Source: Verrucomicrobiaceae bacterium (GTDB taxonomy: Bacteria > Verrucomicrobiota > Verrucomicrobiia > Verrucomicrobiales > Verrucomicrobiaceae). From it: a stretch of 64,000 bases of DNA. The notes under the pieces were generated by a model. The model did not search any database and was not told the DNA's origin. It saw nothing but the letters and a program-made list of their open reading frames with translations. Location of the stretch: positions 186,001 through 250,000 of the forward strand of contig CANGYJ010000005.1 in NCBI GenBank assembly GCA_947458455.1. Reading direction: 5' to 3'. Shown here one piece after another: positions 15,853 through 26,740 of this stretch. A program made the translations under genes and the position numbers. Every line of letters begins with the position of its first letter. The stretch's first letter is position 1.

Positions 15853-16434
15853 ATGCCCAAACGCAAAACGACCGCCAAAAAGGCCGCCGCTCCCGCCGCA
15901 AAGTCCGCCCCCAAGTCTGGAGCACCTGCTGCCTCAAATTTCGACCTCGCCCACATCCGCGAAATCGTCGGCCTCATGGCTGACAATGATCTGTCCTACT
16001 TCCACTTCGAGCAGAAGGAATCGAAGCTCGAAATCCGCCGCGGCTCCGACTTCGCCGCCGCAGGCGATCTTCTGAAGCATCTCCCCGTTTCTGCCCCTGC
16101 AGCCGCCCCGGTGGCCGTGGCTGCTCCGGCTGCCGTCGCCGCTGCCCCTGTAACGGCACCTGCGGCTCAATCGGCTCCCGCCGCTGCTTCTCCGGTCGGC
16201 CCCACGATCAATTCGCCCATGGTCGGCACCTTCTACCGCTCCGCCGCCCCCGGCGAGAAGTCCTTCGCGAACGTCGGCGATCAGGTGGATGAAAACACCA
16301 CCGTCTGCATCATCGAGGCCATGAAAGTCATGAACGAGATCAAGGCCGAGGCCCGTGGCACCATCGCCCGCATCCTCGCTGAAGACGGCAAGCCCGTTCA
16401 ATACGGCCAGCCTCTCTTTGAGCTGAAGGCCTAG
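15853..16434 (+). CDS. accB: Biotin carboxyl carrier protein of acetyl-CoA carboxylase
   Basis: Carries biotin for the first step of fatty acid synthesis. A Lys/Ala-rich start leads into the conserved N-terminal region IREIVGLMADNDLSYFHFEQKESKLEIRRG. An Ala/Pro linker (residues 80-115) follows, then the biotinyl domain with the target lysine in IEAMKVMNEIKAE. 193 residues. accC follows after an inverted repeat that begins at the accB stop. Confidence 0.95.
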   Translation: MPKRKTTAKKAAAPAAKSAPKSGAPAASNFDLAHIREIVGLMADNDLSYFHFEQKESKLEIRRGSDFAAAGDLLKHLPVSAPAAAPVAVAAPAAVAAAPVTAPAAQSAPAAASPVGPTINSPMVGTFYRSAAPGEKSFANVGDQVDENTTVCIIEAMKVMNEIKAEARGTIARILAEDGKPVQYGQPLFELKA

Positions 16435-16540
16435 GGCAAAGGGCGAAGGGCAAAGAGTTCCAAACCTTTCACTTCGCCCGTCCGCACCTTTTCGCCTTCT
16501 CTTTTGCCCCTTCGCTCTACGCTCTACGCCCTTAGCCCTC
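16433..16540. repeat. Inverted repeat of AGGGC(A/G)AAGGG words between accB and accC
   Basis: The left block (16433-16457) is AGGGCAAAGGGCGAAGGGC followed by AAAGAG. The right block (16501-16538) contains its approximate reverse complement (TTTTGCCCCTTCGC, CGCCCTTAGCCCT). The left block overlaps the accB stop codon. It probably forms a hairpin in the accBC mRNA. Confidence 0.6.
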
Positions 16541-16547
16541 CGCTCTG

Positions 16548-17909
<1,362 letters not shown>

Positions 17910-18094
17910 TCGGAAGGCGCAGCGGTGAAATTTGGTGGTGTCCTCGTTTGAAGCGGGCACTCATTTCGTTTCAACAGTCAGCAATCGTCATTCCGAGTTT
18001 GCGGATGGCTTCAACCGCAGATGAATGATTTTCCGATGGCTGAATATTGTGGTTAGAAACGAAAGCAAAAGCAGAGAAGGAGTTCAGTGAGCAG

Positions 18095-18123
18095 TTGACG
18101 CCTCTTGAAGCTTTTGATCTAAT
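18095..18123 (+). promoter_or_regulatory. Candidate sigma-70 promoter of the Ig/RCC1 protein gene
   Basis: TTGACG (18095-18100), 17-base spacer, TCTAAT (18118-18123). Transcription would start about 18130, four bases before ATG 18134, which has no Shine-Dalgarno sequence. It supports 18134 over the earlier in-frame start at 18047. Confidence 0.4.
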
Positions 18124-18133
18124 CCGGCTTCAC

Positions 18134-21100
18134 ATGATTCCCGAGAAAAATCCCCCCGGCTTTTGGAAGCCGTTCGCCTTTCTGGCGTTGCTGGCTGCGG
18201 GTGAATTGTGCGCCGCACCGACGATCACGACGCATCCGACCACGCCACTCATGGGTCTGGGGATGCCCAGCTTGACGCTGAATGTGGCAGCGACTGGCAA
18301 TGGCACACTTTCTTACCAGTGGCTACGCAATGGCGCGGTCATTCCTGGTGCCTCGCAGGCGAGCCTGACGCTCGCCCCAGTCGATCATACCACTCGGGGT
18401 GTCTATCAGGTCCGCGTGACCGATGATGACGGCACCACGCTGAGCCGGATGACACGCGTGGGGTATGCGGCGGGCAAGCTGCTGCTTTGGGATGGGTTTG
18501 GTGATCTGGACATCACCTACGGTGCGGTTCGTGGGCTGGCGAAGGGCAGCGGGCCTGTGGGCTATCAGGTTTATGCGAATGGCACGGTCGGCGGCACCAT
18601 GGTCAGTCCGAACGTTTTTCCGGGCACGAAAGTTCAACGATGGGCAGTCACTATGGTAGGGCCTGGATCTGGAGCCTACTGGTGGAAACCATCCAACCTG
18701 GAGCCAGTCGTGGCCCTGGCATCCGCCGGCAATAAAGCCTTCGCAGTGGAAACCGATGGTGATGTGATCGGCTGGAGCGGCACTTCCGGCGGTGACTGGC
18801 CTGCAATTGGCACGGTGAGCATGTATCACACCCCGCCCGGCCTCGGCCCATGCCTGGATGTCTCGATGAACGCCCAAGAGGTCGTGGCGGTGAAAGCGGA
18901 TGGGACGCTGGCACAGTGGGCTGTGACCACAGACTCCATGCCACCACCTGCTGGCACGCCGCCCGCCGGTGTGGCCAATGTCATCGCGGTGAGCAGCTCG
19001 CCGACGCATCACCTCGCTTTGATCCGTGATGGCTCAGTGGCGGCCTGGGGAACAAACGCAAACGGCGAGTGCGATGTGCCCCCCGGTCTTTCAGGTGTGG
19101 TCGAAATCGCAGCGGGTCATGGATTCAGCCTCGTTTTGAAGCAGGACGGCACCGTCGCAGCTTGGGGTGACAATGCCACCGGGCAGACCACGATCCCTTC
19201 CAGCCTCAACTCGGTACTCAGCATCTATGCTGGCACCCACTGCATGGCCACTCGTGCGGATGGCAGCGTGGTGAAGTGGGGGACGCTGGCTCCTCAGGTG
19301 CCCAGCTTTGTCACCAGCGGCGTCTCGCCCGGTCAGGTCACATCTGCTTGGAGTAGTTCCTACCCCGCCGTGGTGGAGCCGTATCGGATGCCGTCGATTG
19401 CCCGCTCTCCCGACTCGGTTTCGACACGGCCCGGCTATTCCATCACCTTGGAGGCGGAGGCTTCCGGTTTCCCCGCACCGACCATCCGCTGGCAAAAAAA
19501 CGAGATCGATGTGCCTGGAGCCACGTCCAAAAAACTCGTGCTCCGAAACATCACCGCGGCCGAGGTGGGTAGCTACCGGGCCGTCTTCACCAGTCTCGTC
19601 GGCGAGGTCCCCACCACAGCGGCGGTCGTCACGCTGCTGGATGAGCCCGTGATCACCAGCCAGCCGGTGGATCAAAATGTGCTGCTGGGCACGGCGGCCC
19701 GCTTCGTGGTAAGTGTGACTCCGCCTGCGGCGAATTCCACCCTGCCGCTGAGCTTCCAGTGGTTGAAAAATGGCTTCATCATCCCCGGAGCCACCCAGGC
19801 CGTGCTCAACATCCCGGCCGTGCGCACGGCGGACATCGGAGAGTATCAAGCGGTCATCAACGGCACGGTCATCGAGGGCGGCACCTTGAAACTGGTCCCC
19901 AATGCTCAAAGGTCCAAAGTGGCCCGCCTGCGCATCAAGGGCGAGCCGGTGACCTGGGGCCGCCAGGGCTACAGCAGCGAGTGGCTGAAAAACTACGGCA
20001 CCCAGATCCCGTCTGGCGTCCAGGTGACGGACACCGTCGAGGTGGCCGCTGCGGGCCTAAGCTTCCTCATCCGCGATGCGAGCGGCGTGATGAAGCAGTG
20101 GAATATCGTGGGCGAGTCTCCGGAGTATGGCACGCCACCGGCTCCGGTCGCCACGATCGCCTCCGGGAATGGTCGCTTCATCTCCATCGCGGCGGACGGC
20201 CTCGTGCGGGAATGGTTCGCGGATGTGAGCCGCATCAATCCTGGCTATTTCGCACCCAGCGGTTCCGCGAGAGTGGTGCAACCTCGGAACTACTATCGTG
20301 ACAACACGGAGGAACCCATTCTGCCTTGGTTTCATGCCCAGGGCGCTCCGGCGGTGAAAATCGCGTGCGGAGCCTATCATAACCTGGCCCTCCTTGAGGA
20401 CGGCGGTGTCAGCGCCTGGGTGAGCCAGATCGCCACGGCGAAGCCCGACTATTTCGGCAGCGTCAGCAGCGGACGCACTCACCAGCAGAGCAGCCTGCCC
20501 ACGGGCTTCATGGCCGGACGCACGGCGGCTGCGGTGGCGGCAGGAGCCTATCATAACCTCGTCCTCTTCTCAGACGGCACGGTGGGAGCCTGGGGGAAAA
20601 ACGACGCCGGGCAGGCCACCGTGCCCGCCGGACTCTCCAACGTGGTCCGCATCATCGCCTTCGGAGACACCAGCATCGCCATCAAAGCCGATGGACAAAT
20701 CGTGAGCTGGGGGCGAGTTTCCAACACCGTCCCGATGCTGGACCGCCCTGCTTTGACGCCGGTGACGCCGATGAACCCCTTCCGGCATCGCAGCACTCGC
20801 TTCTCCATCAGCAGTACGGGCACCCCGTCAGGCACTCAAATCTCGCTCAACAGCCCTGGCGCAGCCCAGCTCGGCTACACCAGCGCCATCTCCACCACGA
20901 CCGGTGCAACACTCTCACTCAGCTCAGGCGTTTCCACGCTCACCGGCCTCATCAAAGTCGGCAACGTCACGCTCAACACGGGCCTTCTCACCCTCAATCC
21001 CGTCAACACCATCCAGGGAGGTGTGCTCACCGTCTCTCCCACGAGCACCACGACCAATTCTTCCACGAATACAGGCAGCCTTGCTGGCCTCATCACCAGC

Positions 21101-22711
21101 GGCTCGACGCTCACACTCGGCTCCAGCGGTCCCATCTCGACGGGCACCTCCACCCTCGGCAGCGTTCAGCTCTCCAGCGGAGTCCTCCCGACTTTGCAGA
21201 CGGTTTCCACTGGCACCGTCGTCACCGTCAATTCCAGCACCATCACAACAGGCAGCACTTTGAACCTCTCAAGCACCGCCTCCCCCCTGCTGCTCTCCAC
21301 GGCGAACCTCACCGTCAACTCTGGGTCCACGATCACCGGCACAAGCCTTTTGTCCTCCAGCAGTCTCACCTTGGCGACGCCCAGTTCGCTCACCATCAAC
21401 AGCGGAAATGTCACCCTCTCAGATGCCACCCTCGCCACGGGCGCGCATCCCACCATCACCATTGGAGCAGGTGCCACCGTCACCATTGGCAGCGTGACCC
21501 ACACCGGGCCTCTCACCCTCCAGCGTCAGACAGACGGAACCTATGCGCCCGCAGCAGCGTCCATTGTTGTCAACTCCAGCACAACTTCAGCCACCATCCA
21601 GATCACCAATCCCTCCGTTTCCTCCGTTTCCTCCGTTGCCACCACGACAACGACGTCCGGCACTTCAAATCTCACCTTGAGCTCCACAAGCGGGCTGAAT
21701 TTGATCGACTTCACCACGATTCCAACCTTTGACCTTGGCTCGATCTCTTGGGACACTTCACTCTTTTCATTGGGAGGAGGCAGTTCGGTCCCCATGGAGC
21801 CCTACACCTCCTACAACAGCCCGCCGCTCGCCCTTCCGGCTGCCTCTGCTGAGGCCGGCACGGCTCTGATGCCCTGTGAATTCGGAGGCTTCATGCTCTC
21901 TCCAGACGGAGCTCTGACAAGCTGGGGCCTGCTGCCAGCGCCGCCTGCCGATCTGGCGGACATCGTCGATGTGGCCGCCAATAGCTACGGGGTGATCGCC
22001 CTGCGGGCCTATAGCGCGCCACGCATCGTGCTCCAGCCCGTGAGCCAGGAAATCTTCACGGGTTATAGCGGTCCGGCCTTCAGGGCGCAGGCGGCAGGGT
22101 TCCCGGCTCCGGCTCTCCAATGGCAAAAAGGCACGGAGCTTGTTCCCGGGCAAACCCAGGCCGTCCTCACCGTGGCCCAGGCCGGAGCCGCCGATGCTGG
22201 AAGCTATCGACTCACCGCCACCAATGCCTACGGCAGCGCCACCAGCGATGCGGCGGTGCTCACCGTCATCATCCCCGATGTCTTCACCGCGTGGAGGGAT
22301 CAAAACTTCACCCCGGCAGCCATCACAGCGGGCCTCACCGCCCCCCATGCCGATCCAGACAGTCGCGGCATCCCCAACCTGCTGCGCTATGCCCTCGGGC
22401 TTGATCCCGCGAAACCAGACGCGGCGGAACTGCCCCGCCTCGCCTTTGGCCGCCACCCGCAGCTGCCCGCCAATGTCGGCGGCCTCTTCTTCTGCGTGCC
22501 TGAGAACGTCTCTGATGTCTCTTTCCGTCTCGGCGTATCGACCAATCTCGGCGCTTGGAAGGTGCTGGACGTCGAGCCGGTGCTCGGCCCCGTGGTGAAT
22601 GGAAAACGCCAGGTGTGGCTCCCATGCCCTCCAGACGAGCAGGATGTCGGCAAGACCTTCTACAAGCTCATCGTCGAACCTGTCGCACCGAAGCTCACGC
22701 CACAGTTTTAA
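18134..22711 (+). CDS. Giant secreted protein with Ig-like domains, RCC1-type repeats and a Ser/Thr-rich insert
   Basis: 1525 residues. After a signal sequence (FAFLALLAAGELCA) come an Ig-like domain (about residues 30-110), RCC1-like repeats (about 260-390: VAAWGTNANGECDVPPGL, TVAAWGDNATGQTTIP), two Ig-like domains (about 420-590), more RCC1-like repeats (about 640-870), a long Ser/Thr-rich segment (about 895-1215), another RCC1-like piece (LSPDGALTSWG), an Ig-like domain (about 1295-1380), and a C-terminal module with DPDSRGIPNLLRYALGLDP. That last motif is common near the ends of verrucomicrobial secreted proteins. No enzyme motif is seen; an adhesion or surface role is inferred. Confidence 0.8.
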   Translation: MIPEKNPPGFWKPFAFLALLAAGELCAAPTITTHPTTPLMGLGMPSLTLNVAATGNGTLSYQWLRNGAVIPGASQASLTLAPVDHTTRGVYQVRVTDDDGTTLSRMTRVGYAAGKLLLWDGFGDLDITYGAVRGLAKGSGPVGYQVYANGTVGGTMVSPNVFPGTKVQRWAVTMVGPGSGAYWWKPSNLEPVVALASAGNKAFAVETDGDVIGWSGTSGGDWPAIGTVSMYHTPPGLGPCLDVSMNAQEVVAVKADGTLAQWAVTTDSMPPPAGTPPAGVANVIAVSSSPTHHLALIRDGSVAAWGTNANGECDVPPGLSGVVEIAAGHGFSLVLKQDGTVAAWGDNATGQTTIPSSLNSVLSIYAGTHCMATRADGSVVKWGTLAPQVPSFVTSGVSPGQVTSAWSSSYPAVVEPYRMPSIARSPDSVSTRPGYSITLEAEASGFPAPTIRWQKNEIDVPGATSKKLVLRNITAAEVGSYRAVFTSLVGEVPTTAAVVTLLDEPVITSQPVDQNVLLGTAARFVVSVTPPAANSTLPLSFQWLKNGFIIPGATQAVLNIPAVRTADIGEYQAVINGTVIEGGTLKLVPNAQRSKVARLRIKGEPVTWGRQGYSSEWLKNYGTQIPSGVQVTDTVEVAAAGLSFLIRDASGVMKQWNIVGESPEYGTPPAPVATIASGNGRFISIAADGLVREWFADVSRINPGYFAPSGSARVVQPRNYYRDNTEEPILPWFHAQGAPAVKIACGAYHNLALLEDGGVSAWVSQIATAKPDYFGSVSSGRTHQQSSLPTGFMAGRTAAAVAAGAYHNLVLFSDGTVGAWGKNDAGQATVPAGLSNVVRIIAFGDTSIAIKADGQIVSWGRVSNTVPMLDRPALTPVTPMNPFRHRSTRFSISSTGTPSGTQISLNSPGAAQLGYTSAISTTTGATLSLSSGVSTLTGLIKVGNVTLNTGLLTLNPVNTIQGGVLTVSPTSTTTNSSTNTGSLAGLITSGSTLTLGSSGPISTGTSTLGSVQLSSGVLPTLQTVSTGTVVTVNSSTITTGSTLNLSSTASPLLLSTANLTVNSGSTITGTSLLSSSSLTLATPSSLTINSGNVTLSDATLATGAHPTITIGAGATVTIGSVTHTGPLTLQRQTDGTYAPAAASIVVNSSTTSATIQITNPSVSSVSSVATTTTTSGTSNLTLSSTSGLNLIDFTTIPTFDLGSISWDTSLFSLGGGSSVPMEPYTSYNSPPLALPAASAEAGTALMPCEFGGFMLSPDGALTSWGLLPAPPADLADIVDVAANSYGVIALRAYSAPRIVLQPVSQEIFTGYSGPAFRAQAAGFPAPALQWQKGTELVPGQTQAVLTVAQAGAADAGSYRLTATNAYGSATSDAAVLTVIIPDVFTAWRDQNFTPAAITAGLTAPHADPDSRGIPNLLRYALGLDPAKPDAAELPRLAFGRHPQLPANVGGLFFCVPENVSDVSFRLGVSTNLGAWKVLDVEPVLGPVVNGKRQVWLPCPPDEQDVGKTFYKLIVEPVAPKLTPQF

Positions 22712-22724
22712 GGCCCAGGAGCCG

Positions 22725-23963
22725 ATGAAAAACTTCCGCTGGACCATCTGCGGCCTGCTTTTCGCGGCCACCACGATCAATTACATCGACCGCGCCGTGC
22801 TCGGCGTGCTCGAGCCGGAGCTCAAAAAGGTCATCCAGTGGACCGATACTGAGTATGGCGACATCAACGCTGCTTTCAGCTTCGCCTACGCTCTCGGCTT
22901 CTTGATCGTGGGACGCTTCATCGACCGCGTGGGCGTGCGTTTTGGCTACGCCGCCTCGCTCGTCTTTTGGAGCCTCGCCGCCGCCGCGCATGCACTCGCG
23001 GCCACGCCGTTCGGATTTGGCATCGCACGCTTTTTCCTCGGCCTCGGTGAAGCAGGCAATTTCCCCGCCGCCGTCAAAACCACCGCCGAATGGTTCCCAC
23101 AGCGCGAACGCGCCTTCGCCACCGGCATCTTCAATGCGGGCTCCAATGTCGGAGCCTTCCTCGCCCCATTGCTCGTGCCGTGGCTCGCCGTCGCGTATGG
23201 CTGGCAGGCGGCGTTTCTCGTCACCGGCATCGCCGGGCTGCTGTGGGTCGCGTTTTGGCTGCCCATCTACCGCGAACCCGAAACGCATCCGCGAGTCACC
23301 CCTGCCGAACTCGCCCACATCCGCAGCGATGGCGATGAAAACACCACCCGCGTCCCCTGGCTGCCTCTTTTGAGTCACCGACAGACCTGGGCCTTCGCGA
23401 TGGGCAAATTCCTGACCGATCCCGTGTGGTGGTTTTACCTCTTTTGGAGCGGCAAATTCTTCGCCGAGCATTTCGGTGTCAGCATCAAGACCATTGGTGC
23501 CCCGCTCATCACCATTTATGTGCTCGCCGATGTCGGCAGCGTCGCCGGAGGCTGGTTCTCATCATCGCTTTTGAAACGCGGCTGGACCGTCAATGCCGCA
23601 CGAAAGCTCACCATGCTGCTCTGCGCCCTCTGCGTGCTCCCCGTCGCCTACGCCCCGGTCACCGACAACCTCTGGACCGCCGTCCTGCTCATCTCCCTCG
23701 CCGCCGCCGCACATCAGGGCTTCTCCGCGAACCTCTTCACCCTCACCTCCGATCTCTTTCCGCGTCGTGCCGTCGGCTCCGTCGTCGGCATCGGCAGCAT
23801 GGCCGGAGCCGTGGGCGGCATCCTCATGCAAGCCGCCTCCGGCCGCATCAAAGAAGCCACCGGCAGCTACCTCACCATGTTCATCATCGCCGGTGTCGTC
23901 TATTTCCTCGGCCTCGCCGCCATCCATCTGCTGGCTCCGAAGCTCCAAAAAGCGGAAGTATGA
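22725..23963 (+). CDS. MFS transporter, hexuronate/anion:cation symporter type
   Basis: 412 residues with about 12 hydrophobic helices, inner membrane. The N terminus WTICGLLFAATTINYIDRAVLGVLEP and GRFIDRVGVRFGY are typical of the ExuT/GudP subfamily that imports hexuronates or aldarates. GLGEAGNFPAAVKTTAEWFP is another subfamily signature. A CCCAGGAG ribosome-binding site precedes ATG 22725, so the longer open frame upstream is not used. It follows the giant protein gene by 13 bases. Confidence 0.88.
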   Translation: MKNFRWTICGLLFAATTINYIDRAVLGVLEPELKKVIQWTDTEYGDINAAFSFAYALGFLIVGRFIDRVGVRFGYAASLVFWSLAAAAHALAATPFGFGIARFFLGLGEAGNFPAAVKTTAEWFPQRERAFATGIFNAGSNVGAFLAPLLVPWLAVAYGWQAAFLVTGIAGLLWVAFWLPIYREPETHPRVTPAELAHIRSDGDENTTRVPWLPLLSHRQTWAFAMGKFLTDPVWWFYLFWSGKFFAEHFGVSIKTIGAPLITIYVLADVGSVAGGWFSSSLLKRGWTVNAARKLTMLLCALCVLPVAYAPVTDNLWTAVLLISLAAAAHQGFSANLFTLTSDLFPRRAVGSVVGIGSMAGAVGGILMQAASGRIKEATGSYLTMFIIAGVVYFLGLAAIHLLAPKLQKAEV

Positions 23964-24005
23964 TGCACATCATCACGGCCCGTCCTCCGCTTCGATCAAC
24001 TCCAA

Positions 24006-24250
24006 CTAGGTGAACAGGCCGCCGCTCTGCCAGCGGACGCTGATGGTCAGATTCTTGCCGGATCCCCAAGGCAGCAGAGAGCCGAGTTTCGTGCTCAAGG
24101 CTTTGTTATCGGTGATGAAGGCATGGCAGTGAGCCGCGCCTGCGGATAGCGAATACCAATAGGCGAGGCAAGCGTCTCCAGCGCCTCGCGGGCGTCATGG
24201 GCATGAGAGGTCAGAAGATCATTCAAGATCGGCGGCCCAATATTACAAAC
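24006..24250 (-). pseudogene. Possible frameshifted gene remnant downstream of nadE
   Basis: On the minus strand one frame reads NIGPPILNDLLTSHAHDARE... and a second frame continues as HAFITDNKALSTKLGSLLPW...RWQSGGLFT then stop at 24006. The switch lies near 24130-24150. Both pieces look protein-like but neither has a start in the right place. The parent family is not recognised. Confidence 0.3.
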
Positions 24251-24258
24251 GGGGCCGC

Positions 24259-26214
24259 TCAAAGGCTCAAATCACCGCTGAAGTCGCTCGGCATACGCCA
24301 ATCGCCGCGAGGGGAGAGGGCGACGGTGCCGACTTTGGGGCCATCGGGCATGCTGGAGCGTTTGAACTGGTTTTGAGCGAAGCGCTTGAAGAAGACGGCG
24401 AGCCATTTGGCGATCACGGCGGGCTTGTGACGACCTTTGAAGGCGATCTCGGCGAGCCATTGGATCTTGGCGGCATCGCTGCCGTGGCGGAGGAAGTGGA
24501 AGAGGAAAAAATCGTGCAGCTCGTAGGGGCCGATGGTGTCCTCGGTCTTCTGCTTGAGGGATTTGTCGTCGTTGAGCGGCAGCAGCTCGGGCGTGATCGG
24601 CGTGTCGGCGATGTCGCGCAGGATGTCGCCCGCCTTCGCGGCGAAGGGACCTTCGGCGCACCATTCGATGAGGTAGCGCACGAGCGTCTTCGGCACGCCG
24701 GCGTTCACATGATACATGGACATGTGGTCACCATTGAAGGTACACCAGCCGAGGGCGGCTTCCGAGAGATCACCGGTGCCGACGAGGATGCCGCCGGTCT
24801 TGTTGGCGAGGTCCATGAGGATCTGTGTGCGCTCACGGGCCTGCGAGTTTTCGTAGGTCGCATCGTGCTGCGACTCGGCGTGGCCGATGTCCTTGAAGTG
24901 CTGGCGCACGGCGTCGTTGATCGAGATGGTGCGCAGCTCGATGCCGAGGGCTTCGGCAAGCTTTTCGGCATTGCCACGCGTGCGTTTGGTGGTGCCAAAA
25001 CCCGGCATGGTGACGGCGAGGATCTGGCAGGCGGGCAGCTTGGCGCGTTTCACCGCGTCGAGCATCACCAGCATGGCGAGCGTTGAATCGAGACCGCCAG
25101 AGAGGCCGATGACGGCGGTTTTGGACTGCGTTTGACGGAGGCGGCGAGCCAGCGCGGTGCTTTGAATGGCGAAGATCTCCTCGCAAACGGCATTTCGATC
25201 TCCTTTGGCATGCGGGACGAAGGGATGCGGCGTGAGGGGACGACGCAGGGAACTGTCTTTCGAGGTCGCCCCATGGAAGTGGAAAGTCACGATCTCGGTT
25301 TCGAGTTCGGGACGTTCATCGCGGAAGCAGGTGCTGCGCATGCGTTCGTGCAGCAGGTGCGGCACATCGACATCGGCGATGACGGCTTGCGTATCAAAGT
25401 TGAAGCGCTCGGACTCACCGAGGATGGAGCCATTTTCCGCGATGAGGCAATGACCGGAGTAAACGACATCCGTGCTCGACTCGCCTGCGCCTGCACCGGC
25501 ATACACATAGGCTGCGAGACAGCGGGCGGACTGCTGCGCGACGAGTGAGCGACGATACGGGGCCTTGCCGAGCAGCTCGGTGCTGGCGGAGGGATTTACG
25601 ATGATCGTGGCACCGGCGAGAGCGAGCGGTCCCGAAGGCGGATTCACGGTCCACAAGTCCTCGCAAAGCTCCACACCGAGCACGCAGCCAGGAATGCTGC
25701 TGAGCTGGAAAAGCAGGTTCGTGCCGATGGGAGCGCTGATTTGATCGGTGAGGCCGATTTCCGGCTCCACGAGCGTGTGGGCGGGCGAGAACCAGCGGCG
25801 CTCATAAAACTCCGCAGCATTCGGTAGATGCGTTTTCGGCACGAAACCTAGCACCTCGCCTCCGCCGAGCACGGCGGCCACATTGTAGAGACGACCTTCC
25901 ACGAGGAGCGGCAGGCCGGTGACGATGAGCGCATCACAATCGGCCGTGGCATCGGCCAGCATCGCGAGGGCCTGCATGGCCTGCGTGCGCAGCGTCTGGG
26001 TGTGAAACAAATCGCCGCAGGAGTAGCCGGTGAGGCTGAGCTCGGGGAAAACGATCACGCGGCAGCCTTCGCTCGCGAGCCGAGCGGCTTCTTTAGCCAG
26101 GATGATGGCATTCTTGCCCGGATGACCGAGCACAAGTTCCGGTGACACGGCGGCGACACGGACGAAGCCGTGCGATTCACGGATTTCGGCGGCGGAAGGC
26201 TGGCGGGCGGGCAT
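24259..26214 (-). CDS. nadE: Glutamine-dependent NAD+ synthetase
   Basis: Final step of NAD synthesis. The N-terminal nitrilase-type glutaminase domain has its triad in FPELSLTGYSCGDLF (Glu), KTHLPNAAEFYERRWF (Lys) and LGVELCEDLW (Cys). The C-terminal synthetase has the PP-loop GLSGGLDSTLAML, then GTGDLSEAALGWCT and the family end KRSSMPDGPKVG. 651 residues from ATG 26214; GTG 26232 is an alternative. Having the glutaminase fused means it uses glutamine as nitrogen donor. Confidence 0.95.
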   Translation of the reverse strand: MPARQPSAAEIRESHGFVRVAAVSPELVLGHPGKNAIILAKEAARLASEGCRVIVFPELSLTGYSCGDLFHTQTLRTQAMQALAMLADATADCDALIVTGLPLLVEGRLYNVAAVLGGGEVLGFVPKTHLPNAAEFYERRWFSPAHTLVEPEIGLTDQISAPIGTNLLFQLSSIPGCVLGVELCEDLWTVNPPSGPLALAGATIIVNPSASTELLGKAPYRRSLVAQQSARCLAAYVYAGAGAGESSTDVVYSGHCLIAENGSILGESERFNFDTQAVIADVDVPHLLHERMRSTCFRDERPELETEIVTFHFHGATSKDSSLRRPLTPHPFVPHAKGDRNAVCEEIFAIQSTALARRLRQTQSKTAVIGLSGGLDSTLAMLVMLDAVKRAKLPACQILAVTMPGFGTTKRTRGNAEKLAEALGIELRTISINDAVRQHFKDIGHAESQHDATYENSQARERTQILMDLANKTGGILVGTGDLSEAALGWCTFNGDHMSMYHVNAGVPKTLVRYLIEWCAEGPFAAKAGDILRDIADTPITPELLPLNDDKSLKQKTEDTIGPYELHDFFLFHFLRHGSDAAKIQWLAEIAFKGRHKPAVIAKWLAVFFKRFAQNQFKRSSMPDGPKVGTVALSPRGDWRMPSDFSGDLSL

Positions 26215-26259
26215 GGGGCGTGAGGCTAGCACGGCTTTGGCACGCCTGCACAGGGGGAA

Positions 26260-26640
26260 TCACGGCTCGCGGCGCAACTGCGGAGCGGCAGGCGAGAGGA
26301 GGCTGGCCAGGGTGATGCCGAGGAGATCAGCCACGAGATCCCTCCAATCACAGGTGCGGGCAGGAAACCATGCCTGACTATACTCTTCCGCCGCCACGAT
26401 CACCGAGATGACAATGGAGCCGGTCAGCAGGCGGAGCGAGCCAAGGTGAAGGCGATGATGATTCAGGGCGATGTTGGTGACCCAAGCGAGGAGGCCCATG
26501 AGGGCGAAGTGCAAGACCTTGTCGAGATGGGGCACGGAGGCCATCCAGCGAAAGAACTTCGAGTGGAGCCGCATATCCGCCGCATAGATGATGAGGGCGA
26601 CGGCAGAGAAGATGAGAATGAAAGGCAACCGGCGGAGCAT
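26260..26640 (-). CDS. VanZ-family membrane protein
   Basis: 126 residues with three or four hydrophobic segments. It carries the VanZ-like motifs DKVLHFALMGLLAW and EEYSQAWFPARTCDWRDLVADLLG. The family function is uncertain; some members affect teicoplanin resistance. It starts 45 bases after nadE's divergent side and is transcribed in the same direction as nadE, possibly with it. Confidence 0.85.
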   Translation of the reverse strand: MLRRLPFILIFSAVALIIYAADMRLHSKFFRWMASVPHLDKVLHFALMGLLAWVTNIALNHHRLHLGSLRLLTGSIVISVIVAAEEYSQAWFPARTCDWRDLVADLLGITLASLLSPAAPQLRREP

Positions 26641-26740
26641 GTCGTGCCCATGCTAGGTGGTGATGCCGTGCCGGACAGGGAAAAGCCGTCCTTCACCTCG
26701 AATTCACCGTGTCTTTGCCAAGGCGTGGAGGCTCGTTAGC

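Noticed and set aside
18047-18133. Upstream start of the giant Ig/RCC1 protein
   Set aside because: The extension would bury the signal peptide; a promoter at 18095-18123 lies inside it.
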